A stretch of DNA of 64,000 nucleotides. It comes from an uncultured Bacteroidales bacterium. Lineage in GTDB: Bacteria; Bacteroidota; Bacteroidia; Bacteroidales; UBA932. The notes under the pieces are model-generated. The model did not search any database. It saw only the letters and a program-made list of their open reading frames with translations, and was not told the DNA's origin. This document shows, piece by piece, positions 34,550 through 42,837 of this stretch. A program made the translations under genes and the position numbers. The stretch covers positions 1 through 64,000 of the forward strand of contig UQMB01000011.1 in the NCBI GenBank assembly GCA_900541925.1, in the 5' to 3' direction. Every line of letters begins with the position of its first letter. Positions within the stretch are counted from its first letter, which is position 1.

Positions 34550-35914
34550 TTAATCATTCTTTTTCCTCCAGAGGTAATAGTCATAGTACAAAAGAAAACT
34601 GTCGCTGAACATCTCCCCCACCCTGGCCGAGCCGCGCGGGGTGAAATGCACATAGTCGGAACCCGCGAGAGGCGGGGCGGCGCCGACCCAGTCAATCATG
34701 GAATTGCGCCCGCCCATGGCGCCGTAGATGTCCCAATAAGCGGCCCCCTCGGCAGTCGCGGCGACACGCAGAGAATCCACTATGTCCGGGAGTTTCGGAT
34801 AAGTCTGCCTCTTGCCCTCCACTGTCGTGGACATGTCTGACGGGCCGATGAATATCAGCGTGGCCTGAGGGGCCAGCTTGTGCAGATGGCGTATCTGGCG
34901 GCGTACCGATGACGCGTAGCCGGAGATGGCCTTGCCGGTGGAGAGATAAGGCACGGTGTTGCCCCCGTACTGGAGAAGGATGAGCCTCACATTCTCGCTA
35001 TTGTAGAAACTGCGCAGCTGAGATGCGTCCATGGCGGTGAACACGAGCCCCGAGCAGCCGCGCATGGCCACATTGTCCATCCTCACCCCGGTCTCCGTGT
35101 CCAGCAGCACCCCGTAGATGTCCGCATGGCCGGAGATGGTAAGGCTGGTCTTGGCACTGCTGTCCGGAAGTTCAAAGACCGCCTTGACGATGGCCCCTTC
35201 CCCGCTCAAGGTCCGGCTGCGCCCGGCACAGTTCACTTTGAGTTCGCCGTCGATGTTGCCGGCGACCAATGTCAGGCGGTTGAAGAGCTCCTGCCCCTTG
35301 TCGCGGCTGCGCACAGGCGAGAAGCCCAGTGTCAGAGTGGTGTCAAGCCGCACGAAGTCCCCGTAAGGGCCGAATTTCCTCAGCCCTTCGGGCCTCTCTC
35401 CGAAAACGGTGAACCGCTCCAGTTCGGAAGACGAACTCACCGCCATGGCCGGGGTAAAATAGCGCCGCGCGGGAAGCATCCCCTGGCCGTCGCCGCCGAA
35501 ACGCTCCTGCAGGGCGGTGCGGACGGCGGAAGTGATCCTGTCCTCCTCTATCTGGGAGTCACCGTAATGTATGATGCGTACCGGCTTGACGGACGCGCCC
35601 TCAAGGGCGGCGAAGAGCGGGTCGAAGAAACGGGCATCCCCGTCCGGCAGATAGAAGCGCGCGGGATCGGACTCGAAGAAGTCCTCGAAACGGTCCTTCT
35701 CGGCCCGGTGCACGGCCGCCTTGCGGTTTTCGAGCAGCTCTTCCGGAGACACCCTGGGCTCCTCCGGCACGGCGCCTTCAAGGATATCCGCGACCGAGGG
35801 GAACCTCAGCACGGCCTGCCCGGCCTTTATGCCTCCCGACGGGAAAACCGCACTGAGCAATGTCAGCATGGCGATTACGGACAGGATGAATATCAGCACT
35901 CTGCTTCTTTTCAT
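34550..35914 (-). CDS. SGNH/GDSL hydrolase-like exported protein
   Basis: 454 residues. An N-terminal hydrophobic anchor (VLIFILSVIAMLTLLSAVF) precedes a periplasmic domain with IIHYGDSQIEEDR (block I Ser, about 140), LLQYGGNTV (about 312) and DYVHFTPRGSA (block V Asp/His, about 427). This is the form of O-acetyl-transferring SGNH partners of MBOAT proteins. It overlaps uvrB by 4 bp (ATGA) and is followed by MITE copy 2, a second SGNH gene and the MBOAT gene. A role in polysaccharide acetylation is inferred from this set. Confidence 0.85.
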   Translation of the reverse strand: MKRSRVLIFILSVIAMLTLLSAVFPSGGIKAGQAVLRFPSVADILEGAVPEEPRVSPEELLENRKAAVHRAEKDRFEDFFESDPARFYLPDGDARFFDPLFAALEGASVKPVRIIHYGDSQIEEDRITSAVRTALQERFGGDGQGMLPARRYFTPAMAVSSSSELERFTVFGERPEGLRKFGPYGDFVRLDTTLTLGFSPVRSRDKGQELFNRLTLVAGNIDGELKVNCAGRSRTLSGEGAIVKAVFELPDSSAKTSLTISGHADIYGVLLDTETGVRMDNVAMRGCSGLVFTAMDASQLRSFYNSENVRLILLQYGGNTVPYLSTGKAISGYASSVRRQIRHLHKLAPQATLIFIGPSDMSTTVEGKRQTYPKLPDIVDSLRVAATAEGAAYWDIYGAMGGRNSMIDWVGAAPPLAGSDYVHFTPRGSARVGEMFSDSFLLYYDYYLWRKKND

Positions 35915-38055
35915 TTCTCTTTCCAGACTTTAAGGTATTCCTGAAGCGCCCACATCTCGTCGCGGTAACGTGCGGCGTGGGCAAAATCGAGGTCGGCCGC
36001 GGACTTTTTCATGCGCCGCCTGTCTTCCTCGACAAGTTTCTCCACCTGTTCCCTGGACATGGAGCGGATCACAGGGTCCTGGAGCACCGCGGCCAGGTCG
36101 GCCTTGATGTGCCCGTCAGCGAACGCGGCCCCGTCCTCCCGGAGCGCGGCATGGCCGAAGCCCACAGAGACGCTTCCCTTGCCCAGATCCGAGGGATTCG
36201 GGACATATACCGGGGAATCGTAGGAATTGGCGGCGCTGACGCGCCCGGTGGTGCCGCCCGCAAGGCTCTTGGCGAGGACATTCTGGCGCACCTGCACCTG
36301 CTTGGGGGTGATATGGTGCAGTTCGTTGTATTCCACCTGCTTGCGGCGACGGCGGTTGGTCTCGCGTATGGTCTCCTCCATCGACGGAGTCACCGAGTCG
36401 GCGTACATTATCACGAGGCCGTTGACATTGCGGGCCGCCCGTCCCGCCGTCTGGGTCAGGGCGCGTCCGGTGCGGAGGAACCCTTCCTTGTCCGCGTCCA
36501 GTATGGCCACCAGGGACACCGACGGGATGTCCAGCCCCTCGCGCAGGAGGTTGACCCCGACAAGGACATCGAACATTCCCATCTTGAAGTCCTCGATGAT
36601 TTCGACCCTCTCGGCAGTGTCCACATCGGAATGTATGTACCGCACCCGGATGCCGATTTTGCGCAGGTACTCGTCCAGTTCCTCGGCCATCCTCTTGGTG
36701 AGGGTCGTGACAAGGGTCCGCTCATCGCTCCCGGCGCGCTTGCGTATCTCCTCGACGAGGTCGTCGACCTGATTCTTCGTGGGGCGCACCTCGATGGGCG
36801 GGTCCAGCAGCCCGGTAGGGCGCACGACCTGCTCCACCACAAGTCCGCCGGATTTCTCCAGCTCATAGTCGGCGGGGGTCGCGCTCACATAGACCTTCTG
36901 CCCCGTGATGGCCTCGAACTCCTCGAACTTGAGGGGACGGTTGTCGGAGGCTGCCGGCAGGCGGAACCCGTAGTCTATCAAGACCGATTTGCGGGAATGG
37001 TCGCCGCCGTACATCGCCCGCACCTGAGGGAGAGTCACATGGCTCTCGTCTATGAAGGTGATGAAGTCCTTGGGGAAATAGTCGATAAGGCAGAACGGCC
37101 GCTGCCCCTCGCGGCGTCCGTCGAAGTAGCGGGAGTAGTTCTCGATGCCAGGGCAATAGCCCATCTCCTTGATCATCTCAAGGTCATACTCAACCCTCTG
37201 CTTGAGGCGTTTCGCTTCGAGTTCCCTGCCCTGCTCCGCGAAGACCTGCATCTGTTTCACAAGATCATCCTGGATCTGTGACACGGCTGCGGCGCTGCGC
37301 TCCTTGGTGGTGACGAAATTGTTGGCCGGGTATATGCTTATCTCATCCAGATCCTCGATGTGCGCCCCTGTCACCGGGTCGATCAGGCTCAGCGCGTCTA
37401 TCTCGTCCCCGAAGAACTCGATCCGCACCGCCTCGTCGGCACCGCTCAGATAGACATCGACAGTGTCGCCCCTCACACGGAAGGAGCCGCGCTTGAACTC
37501 GGCCTCAGTGCGGTTGTAGAGGCCCTCGACCAGACGGTACAGCAGCCCGGTCAGGCTGCGGGTCTCGCCTCTTCGGACCGTGACCGTCTGCGCGTGGAAG
37601 TCCTCAGGATTGCCGATGCCGTAGAGGCATGAGACGGAAGATATGACTATGACGTCGCGCCGTCCGGACATCAGGGCGCTCGCGGCGCTGAGACGCAGCT
37701 TCTCTATGCGGTCGTTGATGCTGAGATCCTTCTCGATATATGTGTCGCTCGAAGGGATGTAGGCCTCCGGCTGATAGTAGTCGTAATAGGAGACGAAGTA
37801 CTCCACGGCGTTGTCCGGGAAGAAGGCCTTGAACTCGCCATAGAGCTGGGCCGCGAGCGTCTTGTTGTGGCTGAGAATCAGCGCCGGACGCTGGAGACGC
37901 TCGATGACGTTGGCCATCGTGAATGTCTTGCCGGAGCCCGTCACGCCGAGCAGGGTGACATCATTCACTCCGGATTCCAAGGCGGAGCAGAGCTGATCGA
38001 TGGCTTCCGGCTGGTCTCCCGAGGGCCTGTATTCTGACTGGAGCTGAAACTTCAT
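35911..38055 (-). CDS. uvrB: excinuclease ABC subunit B
   Basis: 714 residues, slightly longer than usual (about 670). Walker A is GVTGSGKTF (about 40-48), the beta-hairpin is YYDYYQPEAYIPSSDTYIEKD (split about 90-111), the DEAD-like motif is FIDESHVTLPQ (about 335), helicase motif VI is QTAGRAARN (about 545), and a C-terminal UVR domain binds UvrC. It verifies DNA damage in nucleotide excision repair. The -7 box at 38060-38067 ends 4 nt before the ATG, so the mRNA may be leaderless. It is co-transcribed with the acetylation genes. Confidence 0.96.
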   Translation of the reverse strand: MKFQLQSEYRPSGDQPEAIDQLCSALESGVNDVTLLGVTGSGKTFTMANVIERLQRPALILSHNKTLAAQLYGEFKAFFPDNAVEYFVSYYDYYQPEAYIPSSDTYIEKDLSINDRIEKLRLSAASALMSGRRDVIVISSVSCLYGIGNPEDFHAQTVTVRRGETRSLTGLLYRLVEGLYNRTEAEFKRGSFRVRGDTVDVYLSGADEAVRIEFFGDEIDALSLIDPVTGAHIEDLDEISIYPANNFVTTKERSAAAVSQIQDDLVKQMQVFAEQGRELEAKRLKQRVEYDLEMIKEMGYCPGIENYSRYFDGRREGQRPFCLIDYFPKDFITFIDESHVTLPQVRAMYGGDHSRKSVLIDYGFRLPAASDNRPLKFEEFEAITGQKVYVSATPADYELEKSGGLVVEQVVRPTGLLDPPIEVRPTKNQVDDLVEEIRKRAGSDERTLVTTLTKRMAEELDEYLRKIGIRVRYIHSDVDTAERVEIIEDFKMGMFDVLVGVNLLREGLDIPSVSLVAILDADKEGFLRTGRALTQTAGRAARNVNGLVIMYADSVTPSMEETIRETNRRRRKQVEYNELHHITPKQVQVRQNVLAKSLAGGTTGRVSAANSYDSPVYVPNPSDLGKGSVSVGFGHAALREDGAAFADGHIKADLAAVLQDPVIRSMSREQVEKLVEEDRRRMKKSAADLDFAHAARYRDEMWALQEYLKVWKEK

Positions 38056-38059
38056 AGGG

Positions 38060-38067
38060 CAAAGATA
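38060..38067 (-). promoter_or_regulatory. -7 box (TATCTTTG) abutting the uvrB start
   Basis: An exact TAnnTTTG match whose G is 4 nt from the uvrB ATG. Transcription starting about 7 nt downstream would give a leaderless message. The -33 spacing is poor. Confidence 0.5.
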
Positions 38068-38082
38068 CGCACAAAGCGGATA

Positions 38083-41000
38083 TTATAGCCCAAAGTATCT
38101 GTCAAAGAATGCCTGTATCTTATCGATGACAGACTTTTTCTTTTCTTGCCTGTTGCCGCCGCCAAAGCGGGACATAGGCGGAAGTATCCGGTCAATGTCC
38201 GTGCCTGTGGTCCTCACCTGCCCGTCCCGGAAACTGTTATCGATGAATGTCCTTGTCTCTTGTGGCTTGAGATGCTCACTGTCTATGATTTCCTTCAGAT
38301 CTTCATCCTTCCGCTGCCGGACAAAGTCTTTCCAACTCTTTTCCACATCAGTATCGGCATTCACACTGCCGATGAAGTTCTCGATAAGCTCTTTCTTGCT
38401 CCTGAGCTGGATGCTTGAACCTATGGCCTTGGAGATATTGACAAGTATCTCCTTGTTCGTGCAGTTGCTGTCGTGATATTTCTGGACAAGGAGGAGAATA
38501 TAGTCAATGTTTATCTCCACCTGCCTTATAAGCTCGGTCTCAAACACAAGGTCATCATTTATGTTCTCCTTGTCCCCGGGCCTCCTCCTCCGCCACTTCT
38601 CCTGAAGGTCAAGATAGTTGCTCTGGTAATCCTGCAACTGCCTGTCAGTGATGATATGCCGCCCCTCAAACTGGTCGAAGGCGGAAAGGATGTTGATGGA
38701 TTTGAGCAGGCTTCCGAACAAAGCCACAAACCGTCTCTCCGCATCTTCACCCAAGATAGTTTGTCCTTCAGGGAACTCATTTTGAAGCTGCTCGACAAGT
38801 TCCTTGTAACCATAACAGTGTTTTCCCTTTTCCGTGTCGTATCCGTCATAGTAAGAGAGGAAGTCTCTCAGCACCACAATACTGCTTGCATCCTTGTCTC
38901 CGAAGAGGGCGATGGCATCATCTGTGGCCTGCTGGAGATCCCTGAAACAGACTATATTGCCGAAGGTCTTGACAGAGTTCAATATTCTGTTGGTCCTTGA
39001 GAAAGCCTGTATCAGGCCGTGCTGTTTCAGGTTCTTGTCCACAAACAGGGTGTTGAGCGTGGTCGCGTCAAAGCCGGTAAGGAACATATTCACCACTATC
39101 AGCAGATCCACCTGCCTGTTCTTCATCCTCAATGACAAGTCCTTATAATAGTTCTGGAACTTGTCGCTGGAAGTGTCATAGTTGGTGGAGAACATCAGGT
39201 TATAGTCCCTGATAGCTCCTTCGAGGAAGTCCCTTGACTGCTGGTCAAGCTGAGTGGTGCTCTCAGGGTTCTCTTCCGCGAGAATTCCGTCGATCTCTTC
39301 CTCATTCGCCCCATAACTGTATATGGTAGCTATCTTCAATCTTTGTGTTTCCGGGAGCTCAGCCTGCTGCCTCTTGAACTCATTGTAGTATGCCTTGGCC
39401 ATAGGAATGGAAGCCACTGCAAACATAGCATTGAAACCATTCAGTTTCTGCTCTGTCTTGTGTTCAGAGACCTGGGCTCCCTTTCTGGCGCTCGCCACCT
39501 TGTGAATATCATCCAGCACACGGAAGGAATAGTACGAACTCCGCTTTGTCTTCTGGTCGAAGTGTTCAAGGATGTATTTCACCACCTGAGATATCCTTTC
39601 AGGAGATGCCATGGCCTTCTCCCTGTCAATGGCCGATATCTGCTGGTCAAGGATACCCTCTTTCTCCTTGATGGTATTCACATAGTCAATCCTGAAAGGA
39701 AGGACATTCTCATCATTGATGGCATCCACTATGGTATATGTATGGAGTTTGTCTCCAAATGCCTGCTGAGTGGTTTTGAGCCTCATATCTCCACCAGTCC
39801 CTGCATTCTGTGCAAAGATCGGAGTGCCGGTGAAGCCGAACAGATTGTATTTCTTGAAGTTCTTGGTAATGGCCGAGTGCATCTGCCCGAAGTTGCTTCT
39901 GTGGCACTCATCGAAGATTATCACCACCCTCTGCTGAAATACAGGATGGTTCTTGTTCTTCTGCACAAAGATGGAGAGCTTCTGGATGGTGGTGATTATA
40001 ATCCTGTAATCGTGATAACCACCATTCTTATCCTTATTCTCCAATTGTCTTTGAAGCACTGCAGTGGAAGTATTTCCATCAGCAGCCCCTTCCTCAAAGC
40101 GGTTATACTCCTTCATGGTCTGGTAGTCAAGGTCTTTCCTGTCCACAACGAAAAGAACCTTGTCTATGTAAGGGAGCCTGGACGCCAATTGGGCTGTCTT
40201 GAATGATGTCAATGTCTTACCTGAACCTGTTGTGTGCCAAACGTATCCTCCACCCTTGATGCTGCCATAAAACTTGTAGTTATTGGCAACATTTATCCTC
40301 TGGATTATCCTTTCTGTGGCTGCAATCTGGTATGGTCTCATCACCATAAGCATCTTCTCACTGGTGAAGACACAGTATTTGGTAAGGATATTCAGCAGGG
40401 TGTGCTTTGAGAAGAATGTCTTGGTGAAGTCCAGAAGGTCTGTGATGACCTTGTTGTTGCTGTCAGCCCAGAAGGATGAGAACTCAAAGGAGTTAGATGT
40501 CTTCTTTGACTTGTTTCTGCCACCCGGTTCCTGCTCTTTGAGGTGATTTGCCCTTGTGGTGTTGGAGTAGTATTTGGTATTTGTTCCATTTGAGATGACA
40601 AATATCTGCACATACTCATACAATCCACATCCTGCCCAGAAACTATCTCTCTGATAGCGGTTTATCTGGTTGAAAGCCTCTTTCAACTGTACGCCCCTGC
40701 GTTTCAGCTCAATGTGTACGAGGGGGAGGCCATTGACAAGTACTGTCACGTCGTACCTCGTGTCGTAGTTCCCTCCTTCTTCCACATACTGGTTTATGAC
40801 CTGAAGAGAGTTGTTGTGGATATTGTCCTTGTCAATGAGTTTGATGTTCTGGCTTTCGCCGGTGTCTCTTTTAAGGACCTGGATATAGTCATCCTGAATC
40901 TTCTGTGTCTTGGCTACAATATCATCGTTCTTGTTGGCTATGCAGGTGTTGAAGAACTGCTCCCACTCACTATCCGTGAAATGGTAGTGGTTGAGTTTCT

Positions 41001-41202
41001 CCAGCTGGGAGCGCAGGTTTGAGATAAGGTCAGCTTCCGTGTGGATAGGGAGATATTCATACCCCTGCTCCTGAAGGAGCCTGATGAACTCTTTCTCCAG
41101 ATCAGCTTCACTCTGGTAGGCCTCTGCAGGAGTCGCCACGTGGTCATACTCCGAGACCACAGTGTACTCCTGACTTTCAGCGATGATATTGTATTGTGTC
41201 AT
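38083..41202 (-). CDS. hsdR: type I restriction enzyme R subunit
   Basis: 1039 residues. The N-terminal PD-(D/E)xK nuclease has YDVTVLVNG then HIELKRR (about 155-175). The SF2 translocase has Walker A TTGSGKT (about 327-333), DECHRS (about 432), TGTPIF (about 460) and a motif VI-like AFSRTNRIL. It cuts unmodified DNA after ATP-driven translocation when bound to HsdM and HsdS. It lies 21 bp after hsdS. GC content is lower than in the neighbouring core genes, in line with horizontal acquisition. Confidence 0.95.
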   Translation of the reverse strand: MTQYNIIAESQEYTVVSEYDHVATPAEAYQSEADLEKEFIRLLQEQGYEYLPIHTEADLISNLRSQLEKLNHYHFTDSEWEQFFNTCIANKNDDIVAKTQKIQDDYIQVLKRDTGESQNIKLIDKDNIHNNSLQVINQYVEEGGNYDTRYDVTVLVNGLPLVHIELKRRGVQLKEAFNQINRYQRDSFWAGCGLYEYVQIFVISNGTNTKYYSNTTRANHLKEQEPGGRNKSKKTSNSFEFSSFWADSNNKVITDLLDFTKTFFSKHTLLNILTKYCVFTSEKMLMVMRPYQIAATERIIQRINVANNYKFYGSIKGGGYVWHTTGSGKTLTSFKTAQLASRLPYIDKVLFVVDRKDLDYQTMKEYNRFEEGAADGNTSTAVLQRQLENKDKNGGYHDYRIIITTIQKLSIFVQKNKNHPVFQQRVVIIFDECHRSNFGQMHSAITKNFKKYNLFGFTGTPIFAQNAGTGGDMRLKTTQQAFGDKLHTYTIVDAINDENVLPFRIDYVNTIKEKEGILDQQISAIDREKAMASPERISQVVKYILEHFDQKTKRSSYYSFRVLDDIHKVASARKGAQVSEHKTEQKLNGFNAMFAVASIPMAKAYYNEFKRQQAELPETQRLKIATIYSYGANEEEIDGILAEENPESTTQLDQQSRDFLEGAIRDYNLMFSTNYDTSSDKFQNYYKDLSLRMKNRQVDLLIVVNMFLTGFDATTLNTLFVDKNLKQHGLIQAFSRTNRILNSVKTFGNIVCFRDLQQATDDAIALFGDKDASSIVVLRDFLSYYDGYDTEKGKHCYGYKELVEQLQNEFPEGQTILGEDAERRFVALFGSLLKSINILSAFDQFEGRHIITDRQLQDYQSNYLDLQEKWRRRRPGDKENINDDLVFETELIRQVEINIDYILLLVQKYHDSNCTNKEILVNISKAIGSSIQLRSKKELIENFIGSVNADTDVEKSWKDFVRQRKDEDLKEIIDSEHLKPQETRTFIDNSFRDGQVRTTGTDIDRILPPMSRFGGGNRQEKKKSVIDKIQAFFDRYFGL

Positions 41203-41223
41203 TATTATGTGTCTTGTGTTTTG

Positions 41224-42402
41224 TTATGCTCCTTTTCTTTTAAAGGTCAGGAGTTTGTCTCTGTAATATTCATACTGTTGTCTTCTCTTCTCAATCTCGG
41301 CAGGGAGACCCTGGGTGAGGTCGGTGGTGAGGGTGTCGAAGCGGTCGAGGATGGAGACAATTCTTTGCTGGTTTGCTAAAGAGGGAACTGGAATAGTTGC
41401 TTCAAGAATATTATCATTGTATAATCTGGCTATTGTCCCTCCTGTTGATACTACCCACGGGTTCAACGCGTAGCAATATCTCAAATAAGAGTTTAGCACG
41501 ATGCTTTCATCGTGTTTCAACCATACTATATTGCTATCCTGAAAATATGAAGGTGTGCCATCAAATACAATAGTTCTACCAATAGTGCCCGCCGCAGAAA
41601 TAAGAACATCTCCTTTTTGTGGGTATGAATATTTGGCCTTATACTCATTGAATAAAGCCTGTGATATATACGCATCCGCATTACCACCAAAAGTCCCGAT
41701 TTTGAAGAATGGGACATCACCAGATGATGACGTTTGACTTTTCAGTATTCTTTTACACATACATACTTTACCTATGTCCTTCAACTTCATCCATCTTACT
41801 TCTGTTTGCCCCCCCCTATTGAAACTCAACAAGTTATCAAGATAATAGTTGTATTGTTGCTTTCTTTTTTGCAGTTCTGCTTGCAGTTCTGCTTGCAGTT
41901 CTGCTTGCAGTTCTGTAAAAGTATCCAGTATCCTCACAATCTCTTCCTGCACAGGAAGTGGCGGAATTGGGAGAGAAAATCCCTCAATCATGGGTTTCCT
42001 AATTGAAGATACTGTTGAACTGACAGCTTTCGCCATAATAAACTTCTTGAAAGCACTTTTCATATAGTAAAATGCGAACTTCACATTGATGTGTGGTGAT
42101 ATAAAATGTATTCGATACACTCTTTGATGAAGTGCATATTTCCCATTGATGTAGTGAAAAATATCCCCAATACCTCCTTCTCCCGGGATGATTATAGCTT
42201 CTTCATCATATTCATAAGTGTCCTTTTTCTTAATTATTTGTGATCTCACAAAAAATGGATATATGCCATCTTCAATGGCTTCATTACCATTACTACTGCC
42301 GGTGCCAACTTGAGCTATCTCTCCAATCTTGACATACTCCACCCCATCCGGACAGTATTGCTGTATTAACCTTTCTAACTTGCTCATATTTTCTTCTGTC
42401 AA
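41224..42402 (-). CDS. hsdS: type I restriction-modification specificity subunit
   Basis: 392 residues; MSKLERLI at 42387 is an alternative start. TRD1 spans about 20-150, the first conserved helix about 150-195, TRD2 about 203-340, and the second conserved helix about 345-390. The two helices repeat each other (ILDTFTELQ.. KRKQQYNYYLDNLLSF against ILDRFDTL.. KRRQQYEYYRDKLLTF). A 12-bp tandem repeat encodes QAEL units at residues 164-178. A run of eight G encodes Arg-Gly-Gly near 196-198, just before TRD2. Both features could change specificity. Confidence 0.95.
   Translation of the reverse strand: MTEENMSKLERLIQQYCPDGVEYVKIGEIAQVGTGSSNGNEAIEDGIYPFFVRSQIIKKKDTYEYDEEAIIIPGEGGIGDIFHYINGKYALHQRVYRIHFISPHINVKFAFYYMKSAFKKFIMAKAVSSTVSSIRKPMIEGFSLPIPPLPVQEEIVRILDTFTELQAELQAELQAELQKRKQQYNYYLDNLLSFNRGGQTEVRWMKLKDIGKVCMCKRILKSQTSSSGDVPFFKIGTFGGNADAYISQALFNEYKAKYSYPQKGDVLISAAGTIGRTIVFDGTPSYFQDSNIVWLKHDESIVLNSYLRYCYALNPWVVSTGGTIARLYNDNILEATIPVPSLANQQRIVSILDRFDTLTTDLTQGLPAEIEKRRQQYEYYRDKLLTFKRKGA
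41809..41816 (-). repeat. poly-G(8) tract in hsdS
   Basis: Eight G on the coding strand between TRD1 and TRD2. Loss of one G gives a TAA within about four codons; gain of one gives a TAA within about 13 codons. Either change leaves a half-length S subunit. Confidence 0.9.
41871..41915 (-). repeat. 12-bp tandem repeat in hsdS (3.75 units)
   Basis: The unit GCAGTTCTGCTT (plus strand) repeats without mismatch and encodes (LQAE)n in the central helix. A gain or loss of a unit keeps the frame and changes the spacing of the two target-recognition domains, as in the TAEL repeats of the EcoR124 family. Confidence 0.92.
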
Positions 42403-42427
42403 GTATTGCTTTTCCCTTTTAATTGCT

Positions 42428-42435
42428 TACATTTG
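42428..42435 (+). promoter_or_regulatory. promoter (TTG-N19-TACATTTG) for the small ORF
   Basis: A perfect -7 box TACATTTG with TTG 19 nt upstream, among the best Bacteroidota promoter matches in the window. It points into the hsdS-hsdM gap toward the 48-residue ORF at 42596. The predicted leader is about 150 nt and contains the hairpin at 42487-42518. Confidence 0.7.
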
Positions 42436-42466
42436 CATCGGAGATTTTTTTATTTGAATGGTTGAG

Positions 42467-42634
42467 GCGCTCGTCAAACTTATTTTAAAAAGCATTTGCC
42501 CTCGGGTGAGTGCTTTTTGCTTTTAAGAGATATACTGACGGAAGTACTCTCAAAGGCCGCTCTCAGCTCTCAAGCTAAAAACCATTCATACAAATATGAA
42601 AAAAATCTCTATCATCATTAAGTTTGACGAGCGC
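42467..42634. repeat. 16-bp inverted repeat pair around the small-ORF start
   Basis: GCGCTCGTCAAACTTA (42467-42482) is the exact reverse complement of 42619-42634, which lies in codons 8-13 of the small ORF. A second, weaker similarity (AACCATTCA-type, about 42455-42463 and 42580-42590) is present in swapped order. This could be an RNA pseudoknot, an inversion site or the trace of a rearrangement. Confidence 0.8.
42487..42518. terminator. terminator-like hairpin in the hsdM-hsdS gap
   Basis: AAAAAGCA ... TGCTTTTT with an inner CC/GG pairing. It has T-rich tails on both strands. On the plus strand it sits in the leader of the small ORF (possible attenuator); on the minus strand it follows hsdM. 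Confidence 0.55.
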
Positions 42635-42742
42635 TCCTGCACAGAGTGTAAAGACGCTCACCAGCCTGTTTTTGTCAGAGGCCATTTCAGAATGGTCAGA
42701 GGCAAAAAGGTCTACGTGAAGGCCCACTACCGTAAAAGGTAG
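42596..42742 (+). CDS. small basic protein (48 aa), unknown
   Basis: Too short for usual ORF cut-offs. It starts MKKISIIIKFDERSCTEC and ends KVYVKAHYRKR. It has a CxxC pair (Cys15, Cys18) and His22/His30 as possible zinc ligands, then a strongly basic GHFRMVRGKKVYVKAHY segment suggesting nucleic-acid binding. Support: a very good promoter at 42428, its own leader, and sensible codons. It lies antisense in the gap between hsdM and hsdS, where type I loci often gain cargo. Function unknown; a regulator or antirestriction-like role would be speculation. An overlapping minus-strand frame (42575-42838) is the weaker alternative. Confidence 0.6.
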   Translation: MKKISIIIKFDERSCTECKDAHQPVFVRGHFRMVRGKKVYVKAHYRKR

Positions 42743-42837
42743 CCCCTCGGCCTTGTCTGCATACCCGTCCGTATCGGAGCCGCTCATCCAACGGGCGGCT
42801 TCGTCACTCTCTTTCATCCTGAAATGGCACAGAGACA

